This document shows, piece after piece, positions 5,410 to 15,500 of a stretch of 31,865 nt of DNA. The position numbers and the translations under genes were made by a program. How positions within the stretch are numbered: position 1 is the first letter of the stretch; each line of letters opens with the position of its first letter. This DNA comes from Prevotella sp. UBA4268 (GTDB lineage: Bacteria; Bacteroidota; Bacteroidia; Bacteroidales; Bacteroidaceae): assembly GCA_002395135.1 (NCBI GenBank), contig DGWC01000075.1, positions 1-31,865 on the forward strand, written 5' to 3'. A model generated the notes under the pieces. It had not been told where the DNA came from. It was given only the letters and a program-made list of their open reading frames with translations, and made no database searches.

Positions 5410-6998
5410 CTATATCTTATTTTGTAGTAATTTGCGGTTTTTTTATTCCATATATCTAAAGTAGGACCACCACCTTTCGTAGACTGATGTACCCCTACTC
5501 TATAAAGGTCTGTTTCAAATCTACTATAACCGTTCTTTGTTATTATTCTTGCTCTTGATTGCCTGGCTAATTCATGAAACGATGATATTAAGTCTACAGA
5601 AGGTTTTTCACCTTCAAATGCGCCTTTTTTTAATTGCCGAAAACTTGTTGTTTTTAATATATTTTCAATAGCCCCGTTAGAAAAATTTCCTTCGGACTTT
5701 AAAACAATTTGCAATAGACTAGGAATATTTCTTGCTAGTAAAATAGCATAAAATTCAATATGTGATAGTCTTAATGGCTGCTCTACAATTGTAGGTCTGA
5801 AAACAGGACGTTTTTTAGGATGGTATACTTTTACCTCTGGTAATTCTGCTTCGTAGTAATTTTCTCCTTTTTTTGTATACCAAATCTCTCCATCATGCAC
5901 TGCATGGTTAAGCAATCCTATATTCAAACCCTGCATCGCACCTTCCACCCAATCTCCACCAGTAGCCCATGCACCAATAGCACCCATCGCTGTCGTTGTG
6001 GCAACCATCAGAGCTTGATTCATGTTTACGCCTTGTGCAAATGACCCAATACCTGAAGCCAGAGCACTTGAAGAGAATCCGCTCAGGAAACTACCTCCAC
6101 CCAATGCGCTGATTGCACCGCCAGCCAATCCATGCGCTCTGGCTCGAAACAGTTCTTTTCCAAAGCTTCCTACACTTCCGAAGGCTTCACCGATACCATA
6201 AGAGGCTGCCGATGACAAGAGACTCAGTCCGCCTGCCTTCCACACGCTCTCACCATTATATGCTGCCTGCATCATACTGCTCGCGGCATTGTACAGGGCA
6301 AATGCAATGATGGCATCATCAATACCAAACAACTCCCCGCTCGGGTCGGTATACTTCAGCGGATTGTTCAGACAATACGAGTATCTGTTGAAGTTCTGCG
6401 AGAAGTCGGGCATCTGAACATAGTTGTCGGGAGAGAGGAAACGCCCGAGCACCAGGTCGTACAGCCTGCCGTTCATGTTGATCAGGCCGAACTCCGGCAT
6501 CATCTCATGGCCGCAGTAGCCGCGATGGTAGCCGACGTAGTCGGAAGTGACGTTCTGCCTGCCCCATGCGTCGTAATCGGCATTGTACACCACCGTACCG
6601 TCGGTGCTCACAGCAGTCAGGATGCTGCCAAGGTTATCGGTATAGGCATAGCCGATGTAGGGTGTGCCGCCGTCTACGGTGAGGGCGATCACGCCGTCGC
6701 CTAAGTAGCAGTAGCCGAATATTGTGCTGCCCGTAGAAACTTCTTCGTAGTCGCCGGCATACACCGTGGTGCGTCGCAGCACACTGTTCTTGTTGATGGT
6801 GTCTGTCCTAGAAGAGATGACGCTGTCCGATTCCGATACTTCCCGATTAATGATAATCTCCAGACTCTTTGCAATGCTGACAGTATCGGCAGAAAGTGAT
6901 GAAGAGGCAAGAACAACAGAAGGACACAACATCCACAAGACTGCGAGAATACCCCCCGCAGACTTCCAACATCCTAATATCCTTTTCTTGTTACTCAT
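5406..6998 (-). CDS. Mini-Rhs: secreted Rhs core fragment with a distinct toxin tip
   Basis: The 530-residue protein has four parts. Residues 1-32 are a signal peptide (ILAVLWMLCPSVVLA). Residues 33-70 are unique. Residues 71-228 are the end of an Rhs core, with NRYSYCLNNPLKYTDPSGE and about 95% identity to residues 1681-1838 of the large Rhs protein. Residues 229-530 are a new tip: a Gly/Ala-rich linker (about 255-355), then a C-terminal domain of about 140 residues ending near STKGGGPTLDIWNKK and YYKIRYR. I cannot name the toxin domain; the basic, aromatic end is reminiscent of small RNase toxins, but this is weak. It has its own promoter, so it is not simply a silent fragment. Without the long YD-repeat shell it cannot enclose its tip like full Rhs proteins. 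The tip DNA is AT-rich, the core GC-rich. Confidence 0.85.
   Translation of the reverse strand: MSNKKRILGCWKSAGGILAVLWMLCPSVVLASSSLSADTVSIAKSLEIIINREVSESDSVISSRTDTINKNSVLRRTTVYAGDYEEVSTGSTIFGYCYLGDGVIALTVDGGTPYIGYAYTDNLGSILTAVSTDGTVVYNADYDAWGRQNVTSDYVGYHRGYCGHEMMPEFGLINMNGRLYDLVLGRFLSPDNYVQMPDFSQNFNRYSYCLNNPLKYTDPSGELFGIDDAIIAFALYNAASSMMQAAYNGESVWKAGGLSLLSSAASYGIGEAFGSVGSFGKELFRARAHGLAGGAISALGGGSFLSGFSSSALASGIGSFAQGVNMNQALMVATTTAMGAIGAWATGGDWVEGAMQGLNIGLLNHAVHDGEIWYTKKGENYYEAELPEVKVYHPKKRPVFRPTIVEQPLRLSHIEFYAILLARNIPSLLQIVLKSEGNFSNGAIENILKTTSFRQLKKGAFEGEKPSVDLISSFHELARQSRARIITKNGYSRFETDLYRVGVHQSTKGGGPTLDIWNKKTANYYKIRYR
6316..6793 (-). repeat. Rhs core homology block, copy in mini-Rhs
   Basis: This stretch matches 10441-10918 at a constant offset of 4125 bases with no indel and only scattered substitutions. 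The match starts in the codons after the PxxxxDPSGE core end and stops abruptly where the mini-Rhs N-terminal region begins. It is long enough to support homologous recombination between the two genes. Confidence 0.85.
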
Positions 6999-7082
6999 TG
7001 TTTATGTCCCGACATCTTCCTTTGCTGGAAATTTCCATTCTCTATTCAAAACAAAATGGCATTCCCCGACAAACGGTCTCTG

Positions 7083-7113
7083 CAAATATACAAACATATT
7101 TCTAAATCGCAAA
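7083..7113 (-). promoter_or_regulatory. Promoter of the mini-Rhs gene
   Basis: On the minus strand: TTTG (7113-7110), a 19-base spacer and TATATTTG (7090-7083), about 85 bases before the ATG at 6998. It matches the Bacteroidetes consensus in both boxes, so the mini-Rhs gene has its own promoter. Confidence 0.7.
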
Positions 7114-7143
7114 ATCATTCTCAATATAAATGAAAAAACGAGT

Positions 7144-7217
7144 TCAAGATACCATACGCACATGAACAGGGCTGGGCGACACGGTGATGGTGGTCAGCGA
7201 CGGCGATGTTTCGAAGA
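7144..7217 (-). pseudogene. Remnant of a T9SS sorting-domain gene
   Basis: The minus strand encodes ETSPSLTTITVSPSPVHV followed by RMVS and a stop. This matches residues 60-77 of the T9SS-sorted protein at 15972-16406 (REASPSLTAITVSPSPVHA), and the DNA matches 16172-16236 at roughly 80-85%. Nothing upstream or downstream continues the match. It is a fossil of a second copy of the gene that precedes the large Rhs gene. Confidence 0.7.
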
Positions 7218-7250
7218 AACATTAAAGCCGGTACCCTGTTGATTTTTGCA

Positions 7251-8090
7251 TCATTTGGATAATAGGTTTGATTCTTTCGTAATATCCTTAAAATTAGCAG
7301 GATTTATTTTAATTCTCTTTTCTTGCTTTTCATCTTCTTGGAAAATATCAATTTGGAGATAAACTTCATTTCTTGTATTTGTGCAGAGTGAAACCGATAA
7401 TGTATTATTGTCGGTAGACCAATGAAGCGATAAAAATTCACTGGTATCAACATGATTAATAAACAATTGGCGGTAAATTAAATCGCACATTTCCCTCAAA
7501 TCAGAGTAGTTTTCTTTACTGCAATGTTTTGTTGAACTAAAGTCTTCATCAACATATACATCAAATGAGAGATTATCTCCTTGTGCTTTTACGTTTGTAA
7601 AAAGGACATGATTCCCATCATTGTCGTAGAAGGAATAGGGGCTGAACTGTGAAGGAATGTTTTCTATTCTGAGATAATCAAGTACATCTTTGGTAACGAA
7701 TGTTCCAGATTCAATAAGATAATCCTTCAATGCTTGCTCACTATCTATCCTTTTGACAGAAAACGCTTTTTTGAGCAAAAATGGCAACTGCTCTTCAATC
7801 ACAGTGTCGGTTATGTCATTTTCAAGATTGCAGAAACTTTCTAATTGCCTGAATTCTGCAATAGAGAGACCTGTTTCCATTACTACGTGACCATTATATC
7901 GATCGGTAACCTCCAAATTATTCAGAACATAACTTGGTCGGAAATAATAAAACCTGCCATATAATGATTTTTGGAACACCACTCTTTCTGACACTTCTTT
8001 TCCTTCACGCATCCAGATTTTTCCTTTAGCCTTGAAGCCTATAGAGCTTAAAGTGCCGTCTATAATTTTAAACAAAGTTGCTTGGTTCAT
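7251..8090 (-). CDS. Presumed immunity protein of the orphan tip cassette
   Basis: A 279-residue soluble protein. Its N-terminal half (ATLFKIIDGTLSSIGFKAKG, then RVVFQKSLYGRFYYF) resembles DUF4304-type proteins, which often occur beside polymorphic toxins; I give this family call only moderate weight. The gene immediately follows the truncated nuclease tip at 8117-8548. The ATG at 8090 is preferred; a TTG at 8120 would give a four-base overlap with the tip, as in the mini-Rhs pair, and cannot be excluded. Although the toxin part lacks its Rhs body, this gene is intact, which suggests that it is selected to protect against incoming toxin of the same type. A promoter in the MITE upstream (8702-8733) could drive it. 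Confidence 0.75.
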   Translation of the reverse strand: MNQATLFKIIDGTLSSIGFKAKGKIWMREGKEVSERVVFQKSLYGRFYYFRPSYVLNNLEVTDRYNGHVVMETGLSIAEFRQLESFCNLENDITDTVIEEQLPFLLKKAFSVKRIDSEQALKDYLIESGTFVTKDVLDYLRIENIPSQFSPYSFYDNDGNHVLFTNVKAQGDNLSFDVYVDEDFSSTKHCSKENYSDLREMCDLIYRQLFINHVDTSEFLSLHWSTDNNTLSVSLCTNTRNEVYLQIDIFQEDEKQEKRIKINPANFKDITKESNLLSK

Positions 8091-8116
8091 ATTCTTAATC
8101 ACGTTTACATTATATA

Positions 8117-8548
8117 TCAATAAAAATCAAGGACTGTTTTCCATTTGATATTTCCACTCTCTTCGAGTATTCTTTTATACCTTTCAAGTTGTTTAATTCC
8201 TCTTCTTACGTTGTTGGGATTGTATGGTTTGAGTTCGTATATAGTATGGGTCTCCTTATTGATAAAATCTACTCGGCCTCCCCTAATACTATATTCTTTC
8301 AACAAGTTTTTCCCGTCTGTTTCCAAATTTTTATAATGAGAGTGAACCTTATTCCCCAATTTTATATTTGACTTTGTATAATTAGTTCCCATATGCCTCA
8401 TAATATCAGAAGCTTTATAGGCGTATTTCCCTGAGGTAGCATAGCTTCCAATAATAGGTACCATTGCAATAGCACTGATTCCTGCGTTAGTATAATCCCC
8501 TTCAATAGCATATAACAGAGCATTTGCACCATCAGCCAAATCTAAGCC
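8117..8548 (-). pseudogene. Orphan Rhs toxin tip, restriction-endonuclease-fold nuclease fragment
   Basis: The open frame has no Rhs core and no good start: in-frame it is closed by TAA at 8549-8551, just beside the MITE-like element. Counting from the TTG at 8539, residues 1-40 are the Rhs pre-toxin linker (DGANALLYAIEGDYTNAG, then PIIGSYA). The C-terminal part carries GGRVDFIN (Asp91), IYELKP (Glu102, Lys104) and GIKQLERYK (Gln117), the D...ExK...Q layout of Tox-REase-9-like nuclease toxins. The active-site residues are therefore still intact. It reads as a displaced 3' toxin cassette: inactive by itself but able to become functional if recombined behind an Rhs core. Alternatively, internal ATGs could give a short cytoplasmic product. 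Confidence 0.75.
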
Positions 8549-8610
8549 TTATAATCAAGGGACGGTTCTGTGATCATTTTGTTTTTTATGAGCAGCTCCA
8601 AATGAAAGGT

Positions 8611-8667
8611 CTACAAGCATTGACGTATTGCGGATTTTCGCTTTTCTTTTGTTGTCACCATAGTCAT
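8611..8667 (-). other. 18-codon ORF inside MITE copy 2
   Basis: ATG at 8667 opens MTMVTTKEKRKSAIRQCL and ends at TAG. The frame and length equal those in copy 1; the only residue change is E to V at position 4. Confidence 0.3.
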
Positions 8668-8701
8668 ACATATATATATTAGTCATATTGTTTTTCGATG
8701 A

Positions 8702-8733
8702 CAAAGTTACCTACTTGTACTCAAACTACCAAA
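8702..8733 (-). promoter_or_regulatory. Outward promoter in MITE copy 2
   Basis: On the minus strand: TTTG (8733-8730), a 20-base spacer and TAACTTTG (8709-8702). Both boxes and the spacing are identical to copy 1, while five of the 20 spacer bases differ. It points into the orphan nuclease tip and its immunity gene. Confidence 0.65.
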
Positions 8734-8756
8734 TAATAGCCGATTAAAATGATCAC

Positions 8757-8809
8757 AGAACCGTCCCCTGGTCACTTCAGAACCGTCCACTGGTCATTCC
8801 ACTGGTCAT
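8757..8809. repeat. Degenerate tandem copies of the MITE end motif
   Basis: AGAACCGTCCCCTGGTCA (8757-8774) is followed by AGAACCGTCCACTGGTCA (8779-8796) and a third partial copy, CCACTGGTCAT (8799-8809). The MITE end motif has been repeated beyond the element, next to the immunity stop codon. A similar CTGGTCA pair follows copy 1 at 4734-4754. Confidence 0.6.
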
Positions 8810-8817
8810 CCTGGTTC

Positions 8818-9513
8818 TTACCATTTTATACCCTTTTCTTCTATAAGTGGTCTTAATTTCTCAACTCCATCAAGGAAAGACTTACATGCGCGAGTCAGTG
8901 GCATGTCAGGCTGTCTATAGTTCCAATGTACTTCAGAATTATCATAAATAGAAAACTGCATTTCATGACTCCTTTTCTCCACAAACCAAAGGAAGTCTTC
9001 CTTCTTTCCATACAGAAGCAAGGCTATGCACGCATGGAAATCTTCACCATAACGGTTAGGATACGCACAGTTTTTTATTCCTTCCACAATAGATGCTGGT
9101 GTACTATACTTATCCAGAAATGGAATCGCATATTTCTCAATATGGTATAACATGGAGTCGATAACTCTATTATCATACTTCTCATCTGTATCTTCGCCAA
9201 TAAGCCACTCCAGATAGGTAGGTATAGGCTTAGGCATCAGATCGCCTATATTGCTGTTGCAAAAAGCATTCATAGGTAAGAACACGTTTAGGTTTTCAGC
9301 AATCTTAAGCACTTTAGGAAGCTCTATATTGGCTCTTATTGCATAATATTTCACATGAGCACGACCTTGGGTACTGTGTCCAAATATAAGATTCTGGGTA
9401 ATGTCTTCACTAATCTTTCTGGGGAAAAAGCCTTGGTTCTTACGCTTAAATCCGAATTCTTCCAATCGGCTTATTATTCTCTCATTGAAAGATATGTATC
9501 TCTTCTTTTGCAT
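8818..9513 (-). CDS. Presumed immunity protein of the large Rhs toxin
   Basis: A 231-residue soluble protein directly behind the large Rhs gene, separated by 17 bases. The N-terminal part (ISRLEEFGFKRKNQGFFPRK, then TQNLIFGHSTQG) resembles DUF4304-like proteins and shares its pattern, a helix ending in GFK followed by a beta strand with a basic turn, with the immunity protein at 7251-8090. The two would then be distant members of one fold guarding against two nuclease tips. The position is the main evidence for immunity. The gene is AT-rich compared with the Rhs core, and its 3' end abuts the repeated CTGGTCA motifs and MITE copy 2. Confidence 0.75.
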   Translation of the reverse strand: MQKKRYISFNERIISRLEEFGFKRKNQGFFPRKISEDITQNLIFGHSTQGRAHVKYYAIRANIELPKVLKIAENLNVFLPMNAFCNSNIGDLMPKPIPTYLEWLIGEDTDEKYDNRVIDSMLYHIEKYAIPFLDKYSTPASIVEGIKNCAYPNRYGEDFHACIALLLYGKKEDFLWFVEKRSHEMQFSIYDNSEVHWNYRQPDMPLTRACKSFLDGVEKLRPLIEEKGIKW

Positions 9514-9530
9514 AATAATTACTAAATAAC

Positions 9531-12500
9531 TTATTTATAATGAATGTAATTAAATCCATAATCTGATGTATAGGGAACTTTTAATTTCAAGTTTAAATAT
9601 GCTGCATTCCGACCGTAAGGAACAAAAGGCTTACCCTGTTCAAGTTTGGGTATAACGATTGATTGGTTACGAGTTGGTCTTGCATAAGGTCCGTTTTTCA
9701 CCTCAAAAAGCTGTAACCTTCCATTCCTATCATATCCTGCAAAGTCGACACGAACCCTAACACCATCAACTTCTATTGTTACCTCCCTTTGAATTCCTGT
9801 TCCACCTTGGGCCCGGAAATTCTCAACAGCAAGTTCTACCCCAAGTTGTCCTTTTTGGTAGGGAATCATCTTACTGTCTTTTTCTTTCCCTGTCCATGGA
9901 TTAACATGATTATGCTTTGCTTCAACGAATCCTGCTGCAGCACCAGAGATAGCACCAATCTCTGCACCCTGTAGGAATCCTTTCCAACCAGCATGAAGAG
10001 CATCGTCAAAATCATTATCTTTATCATTTAAGGCAAACATAAATCCTATAGCACTACCTGAGAAGGCTGATGTTGCGGATTGTTGGAGCATATTACGCAG
10101 TACAGGACTCTGTATCTTAGACAACAGTTTCTCAGCTTGAGGGGAGACAAGGGAATTGAGGCCATAAGAAACAACGGCCATCATTTCGGAGGTGATTAGA
10201 TTCATACCTATTTGTTTCCAGTCAAGGTTATTGAAACCGTTCTGAAAACCTTGGTTGAGGATGTCATTACCTAAACTCAGCACTCCTGCTGACACAAAAA
10301 CAGATGCTCCACCAGAATAGAGGGCTGCTTCTCCCGCTATTGCTCCTACCCCAAATAAAGCCAAGCCCTGCCAGAAACTATGGATATTGTCTATATTGGT
10401 CAGCACATTGAGCGATCCACCCAACAGTGCAGCAACTAAGTCATCAATCCCAAACAACTCTCCACTCGCGTCGGTATACTTCAGCGGATTGTTCAGACAG
10501 TAGGAATAGCGGTTGAAACTCTGGCTGTTGTCGGGCATCTGAACATAGTTGTCGGGCGAGAGGAAACGCCCAAGCACCGGGTCGTACAGACGGCCGTTCA
10601 TGTTGATCAGGCCGAACTCGGGCATCATCTCATGGCCGCAGTAGCCGCGATGGTAGCCCACGTAGTCGGAAGTGACGCTCTGCCTGCCCCATGCGTCGTA
10701 ATCGGCATTGTACACCACCGTGCCGTCGGTGCTCACAGCGGTCAGGATGCTGCCCAGATTATCGGTATAGGCATAGCCGATGTAGGGTGTGCCGCCGTCT
10801 ACGGTGAGGGCGATCACGCCGTCGCCTAAGTAGCAGTAGCCGAAGGAGGTGCTGCCCGTCGTCACCTCCTCGTAGTCGCCGGCATACACCGTGGTGCGTC
10901 GGAGCACATTGTTCTTGTACAGTTCGGTTTTCCACCGTTCATTGTCCGGGCCGTAGGTGAAGTCCATTCGGTAGCCGTTGTCGGTGATGCTCTCCACCTT
11001 GCCGAAGCCGTTGTATGTGGCCTGCTGCGTGGCCGTGGAGATGAGCGAGGAGGTATTCTCCACTCCCGTCACGGCATGGGGCTTCTGGCTCTGGTAACTG
11101 TAGGTGCCGATGCCTGTCTTGGAAAGGATGTTGCCATTGTCGCCATAGGTGATTGTCATGGGAATGGACGACTGGACTGTAAGAGGAGAAGCCGAAGTCG
11201 GTTGCAAGCCCGCTGCACGGAGCATCTGCAAGCCGGGGATAGACTGCATGTCAGGCGTGGCGTTCAGGCTCTGCATGTCCTGCACATGTACGCTCTCCTC
11301 AGAAATGCCCAATGCCGCCGCAATCTGGCTGTTCATCGACTGCTGCTGCCCGGATGGTGCAGTGTTGCTCACAGATGTGAGGCGGTCCATGCTGTCGTAG
11401 GTGAAATATTCGTAGCCGCTGCCGTTCACGCCCAAGCGGCTCGTGATGTTGCCGGTCTGCCCGTCGTAGGTATAGAGCAAGGGGCGCACGATGGTCTGCA
11501 ACGAAGAGTTAATCATGCCCTTATAGGTAATCCTGCCGGCATCGTCGCGCGTAACATCTTCTACAACCACGTCGTTATTGCCGAACCAGCATCGGGTGTT
11601 CTTTCCGCTATGCGAGGACACGCCCCACACCTGAGTGCCGCCCACGCTGATGCCGGTGCGGTTGCCTTGGCTGTCGTAGCCGTAAGAGGCGGTAAGGCCA
11701 TTGGGATAACTCACTTGGCTCAACTGCCCCAGTGAGTTGTAGGTGTAGTCGAAGGTGTACTGTCCGCTCCCTGCTATGCTGCGAACGGCCGACGTTACAC
11801 GGCCATAGCCGTCGTAGCCATATTGTATGTAACTGTTGCCGCGCTCTTCCTTGGTGAGCAGCATGGCAGTGCCGCCCGAAGTGCCGTAATGGTAGGCCAC
11901 GGTTTCACCGTCGGCAGTGGTTTCGCTGAGACGTCCCAGCGCATCGTAGGTGTTCACGGTGGTGATGCCCCGTGCATCAGTCTGCGACAGCAGTTGTCCC
12001 CGGGCATTGTACGTATAGGACTGGTCTCCGGCATCGGGATCGCTCAAAAGGGTCTGATTGCCGGCTGCATCGTATTCCATCGTCACGGTGCTGCCCTGGT
12101 TGCCCGTTCCGGCAGTCACACTCATGGGCTTGCCCTGCGAATTGTAAGTATAGCGGACAGTGGATACGGGATCCTCAGACTCAGTGACGTTCCCCCAAGC
12201 GTCGTATTCCTTGGTGTATGTGCGCCCTGCCATGGTCTCGGTCACCACGCGGTTGCCGTAGGTGTAGGATGTCTGCCGCCCCGTGCTGAGATAGTCGGTG
12301 AGCACGCGGCCGCGACTGTCGTAGGAGAATGTCTCTGTCTGGGTGCGGTTGCCCTCCTTGCTGGTCCGGCTGTCCACCTGCCCCTTGCTGTCGTAAACGG
12401 TCGTCGTAGTGACTGCCACGCCAAGCAGGCCGCTGCTCTCAGTCTTCACTTCACGGCCTCGCGAATCGTACCACACGGTGACAGGAGCCTGCCCCTGAGT

Positions 12501-15500
12501 GGATTCCTCCGTGTAGTATTTCTTCGACTGGTTGAAGCCCCAGCCGCGGCTGTAAGTCGTGACGATACCCTCGGGCGAGGTCTTGGTAAGGGGATTGCCC
12601 CAGCCGTCGTAAGTATATGTCGTGGTGAGCGAGCGGCTTCCCGCAGTTTCTGTCTCGGAAAGGATATTGCCGAAAGTGTCATAATCGAAGACGGTGGTTG
12701 ACGTGGACGGCGACGTGGTGATCTGATACGGTCGCCCGCCGGAGTAAAGGTAGTTTTTCGAGAAAGTGTCGCTCATGCCGTGCCATGAACTGGTCTGGCT
12801 CTCCACGTGGCCGCCTGCAGTGTAAGTATAGGTGGTGGTGGCGGCCTTGTCGGTGCCGCTGAGAGTAGTCACGGTGAGTGGAAGTCCCTGGTCGTTGTAG
12901 GTGTAGGTTGTTTTTGCAGAATATGGCTGCGCGTCGTCCTCATGTTTCTGAGTGACGGTGACTTCTGCAGGCAGATAGCGTCCGCCATACAGTTGATAAC
13001 CATCGTACTCGGTCTGACGGTACATCTGAGTACCCCACGAAGTGAACTCGCTTTCAAGCGTACCCTTGTTCGTAATGTATGAGTAGGTCGTGGTCGTGGT
13101 GTTGCCGTCAAAGTCGGTGTCTTCCTTTCTTGAAGGATAGGCGAAATGGTTTTTTCCATTCAGCAGCGAGGCGATGGACATGGTCGTCTCGCTGACAGAC
13201 GTGTAACTGCCCATGGTTGTAGTGACGGTGCTTTTACGAGGAACGAAGAACTGGCTGTCCCACTGGGTCTCGCTTTCCGTCCCGGTCTCCAAGGCCGCAT
13301 TCGTAACCGTGGTCCCGGCAAATCCCATCAGGCCACGGCCTTGCAGGTGCACCTTCAGGCCTTCGTAACTGTAGTTCTCTGTAAGGTCGGAAACGGAGCC
13401 GTTGGAAGAAGTCACAGAGGATACCACATGCAGGGCTGGCGTGATGTCAGCAACAGGATATGTGCTGCCCGCACCGCGCGTGTAGACACTGCCGTCGGTC
13501 AGTGGTTTGTAGTTGATTCCTACTCTGTTGCCCATACCGTCGGTAATGGCATCCACCTTGCCCTTGTCTACGGTCATGCCGTAGCAGCGGTAAAGGCGGA
13601 AAGTTCGAGTCGCTCCGGTTGCCGTCAAGGCATTCACACCATTAAGCGTAAGGGTATCGGGCATGGAGATTTCTGATGCGACAATACCTGCGGCTGCCAT
13701 GTCGTGGACATCGTCGGCTGCGACGGTGTCGTCTGTCACGGTCTGTGAGGTTGCTAATCTTGATGCAGACATCGAGTTTACGGAAATGCCGGAGGTGTAG
13801 AGGTCGTATCCGTAGTTCATCAGATCTACCTCGCCGTTGCCGGTGAAATCACCCAACAGCAGGTTGTAGGCGCGCGCATCATCCTCGCCGTCTGTATAGG
13901 TGTGTGTGCGGAACAGTTGCAACGAAGTGCCTGTTGACACGAACCAACGCACTGCGGTATTATTGTACACGTTCTTGGATGTGAAACCGCCATGGTGAAC
14001 ATAAGAGGATTTCACAAGGACGGCATCCGATCGGCCGTCGTGGTCAATGTCGTAGATAAGGAAAGAGAAGCGTTCATCGTCCTTGTTGGTTGACTGGTCG
14101 ACCACGTCGAGTTGGCATGCTTCTGAACGCTGGAACGTTCCTCCGCCGGTATTCAGCGCGAAATAGCAGATGTTGTTGTTTTCGTTGTTAAGCAGGAAGT
14201 CGGGAAGACCGTCGCCGTTGAAGTCGCCCATGTACACATGGTCGTAATCACTCAGGTAGTAACTATTGTCGGACGTGCAGGCTGAATCGGAGAAGGGACA
14301 GGATGTGGCCGTGCCGCCCTGGTTCCAGAATATTGTGTAGCCGTTGCTGTAAAGCACAATGATGTCCTGAAGGCCATTGCCGTTGAAGTCACCGGAGAAA
14401 AGTTTCTGGGGAGCCGCCGGGATTGTGAGAAAGCCACTGGAATATGGAGAATCCCAACGTGCCAGACGGAAGAAGTAACTATTGGATGACGCTTCCGATT
14501 TCTCGATATATAGAACTTCCGTCCTTCCGTCGTTGTCGAAATCGGTCAAGGTGTAGAGAGGTGTTTCCCTTGAATAATCCAGATTCCAGTTCAGATAGTT
14601 GAATTGAAGTGTGGACGAACTGCTTGTTATGTTTTCACCAAGCGCGTATGCTATCTCAAACTGGTATATTCCTATATTGGGATAAGCATTTATGCGCGTT
14701 ACAAAAATATCGTTCTTCGCATCACCGTCAAGGTCTACCACACTATAGCCCTGTGCACAAGATGCAAGTTTGGGTAACACGATGTCTTTAGGGAAACGGG
14801 CATAGCGAGGCGACTGATATGATACAGTACCCGTGGTGTTGCGATATGAAAGATAGGTGAAAGCGTATGTCCAGTTATCCCCGGCAGGTGAAATTTGTAC
14901 GACATCACCGATACCGTCGCCATTGATGTCGCCGGTATAAAAATATTTGTCATTATAACTGATAGCGCTCGTTGATTCCTGCAATGTCAGAGATGGGGTG
15001 GAGACGCTTTGTGCCTTGTCCGGCAGATAGTTCCAAGCCAGCGTGATGGGGCGCAGGTTCTCACCGATGCCGTTCTTCTCGGTTATGGAAGTGAGGCGTG
15101 AGTAGGGCATGCCGGAACTGTCGCCAGTGTCGTTATAGCCGAAATCGTAAGAACTATAGACGCTGCTGCCCACCGACGAACTGACATTTTTCAGGCGTTT
15201 CCTGAAAATTCCTTTGCTACGCTCAAAATAGAAGTCTTGAGTATCGTCCCTGTCTTCATACGTCAGTGTAACGGAAGCACTCTGACCGGCAGCACTGCTG
15301 TAATAGATGTTCGACAGGTAGGCACTCTGCATATCATGCTCATAAAAGTATTCCATGTGGTCGCCGACGGCATTGCTAACCTTGTTCACATACCAGGAAC
15401 GGGTGACGTGTTCGTTTGCGGAATGGGAGTAGAAACGCTGGCACTGATTGTAGCCATTGCCGTATTCATAGTCCAGACCGTCGGCTGTATGAACGGCGAA

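Larger units (their letters stand above)
8559..8767. mobile_element. MITE-like element, copy 2 (209 bp)
   Basis: Same orientation as copy 1 (4527-4733), two bases longer through an extra TA in a TA-rich run. The 22-base terminal inverted repeats at 8559-8580 and 8746-8767 are perfect complements. It sits between the immunity gene of the large Rhs protein (which ends at 8818) and the truncated nuclease tip. Copies 1 and 2 are direct repeats 4032 bases apart. Confidence 0.82.

Noticed and set aside
11076..12701. Long plus-strand open frames opposite the large Rhs gene (219 and 292 codons)
   Set aside because: They are antisense to YD-repeat coding sequence of biased composition, with no promoter, signal or recognisable domain; they are shadows of the Rhs frame.
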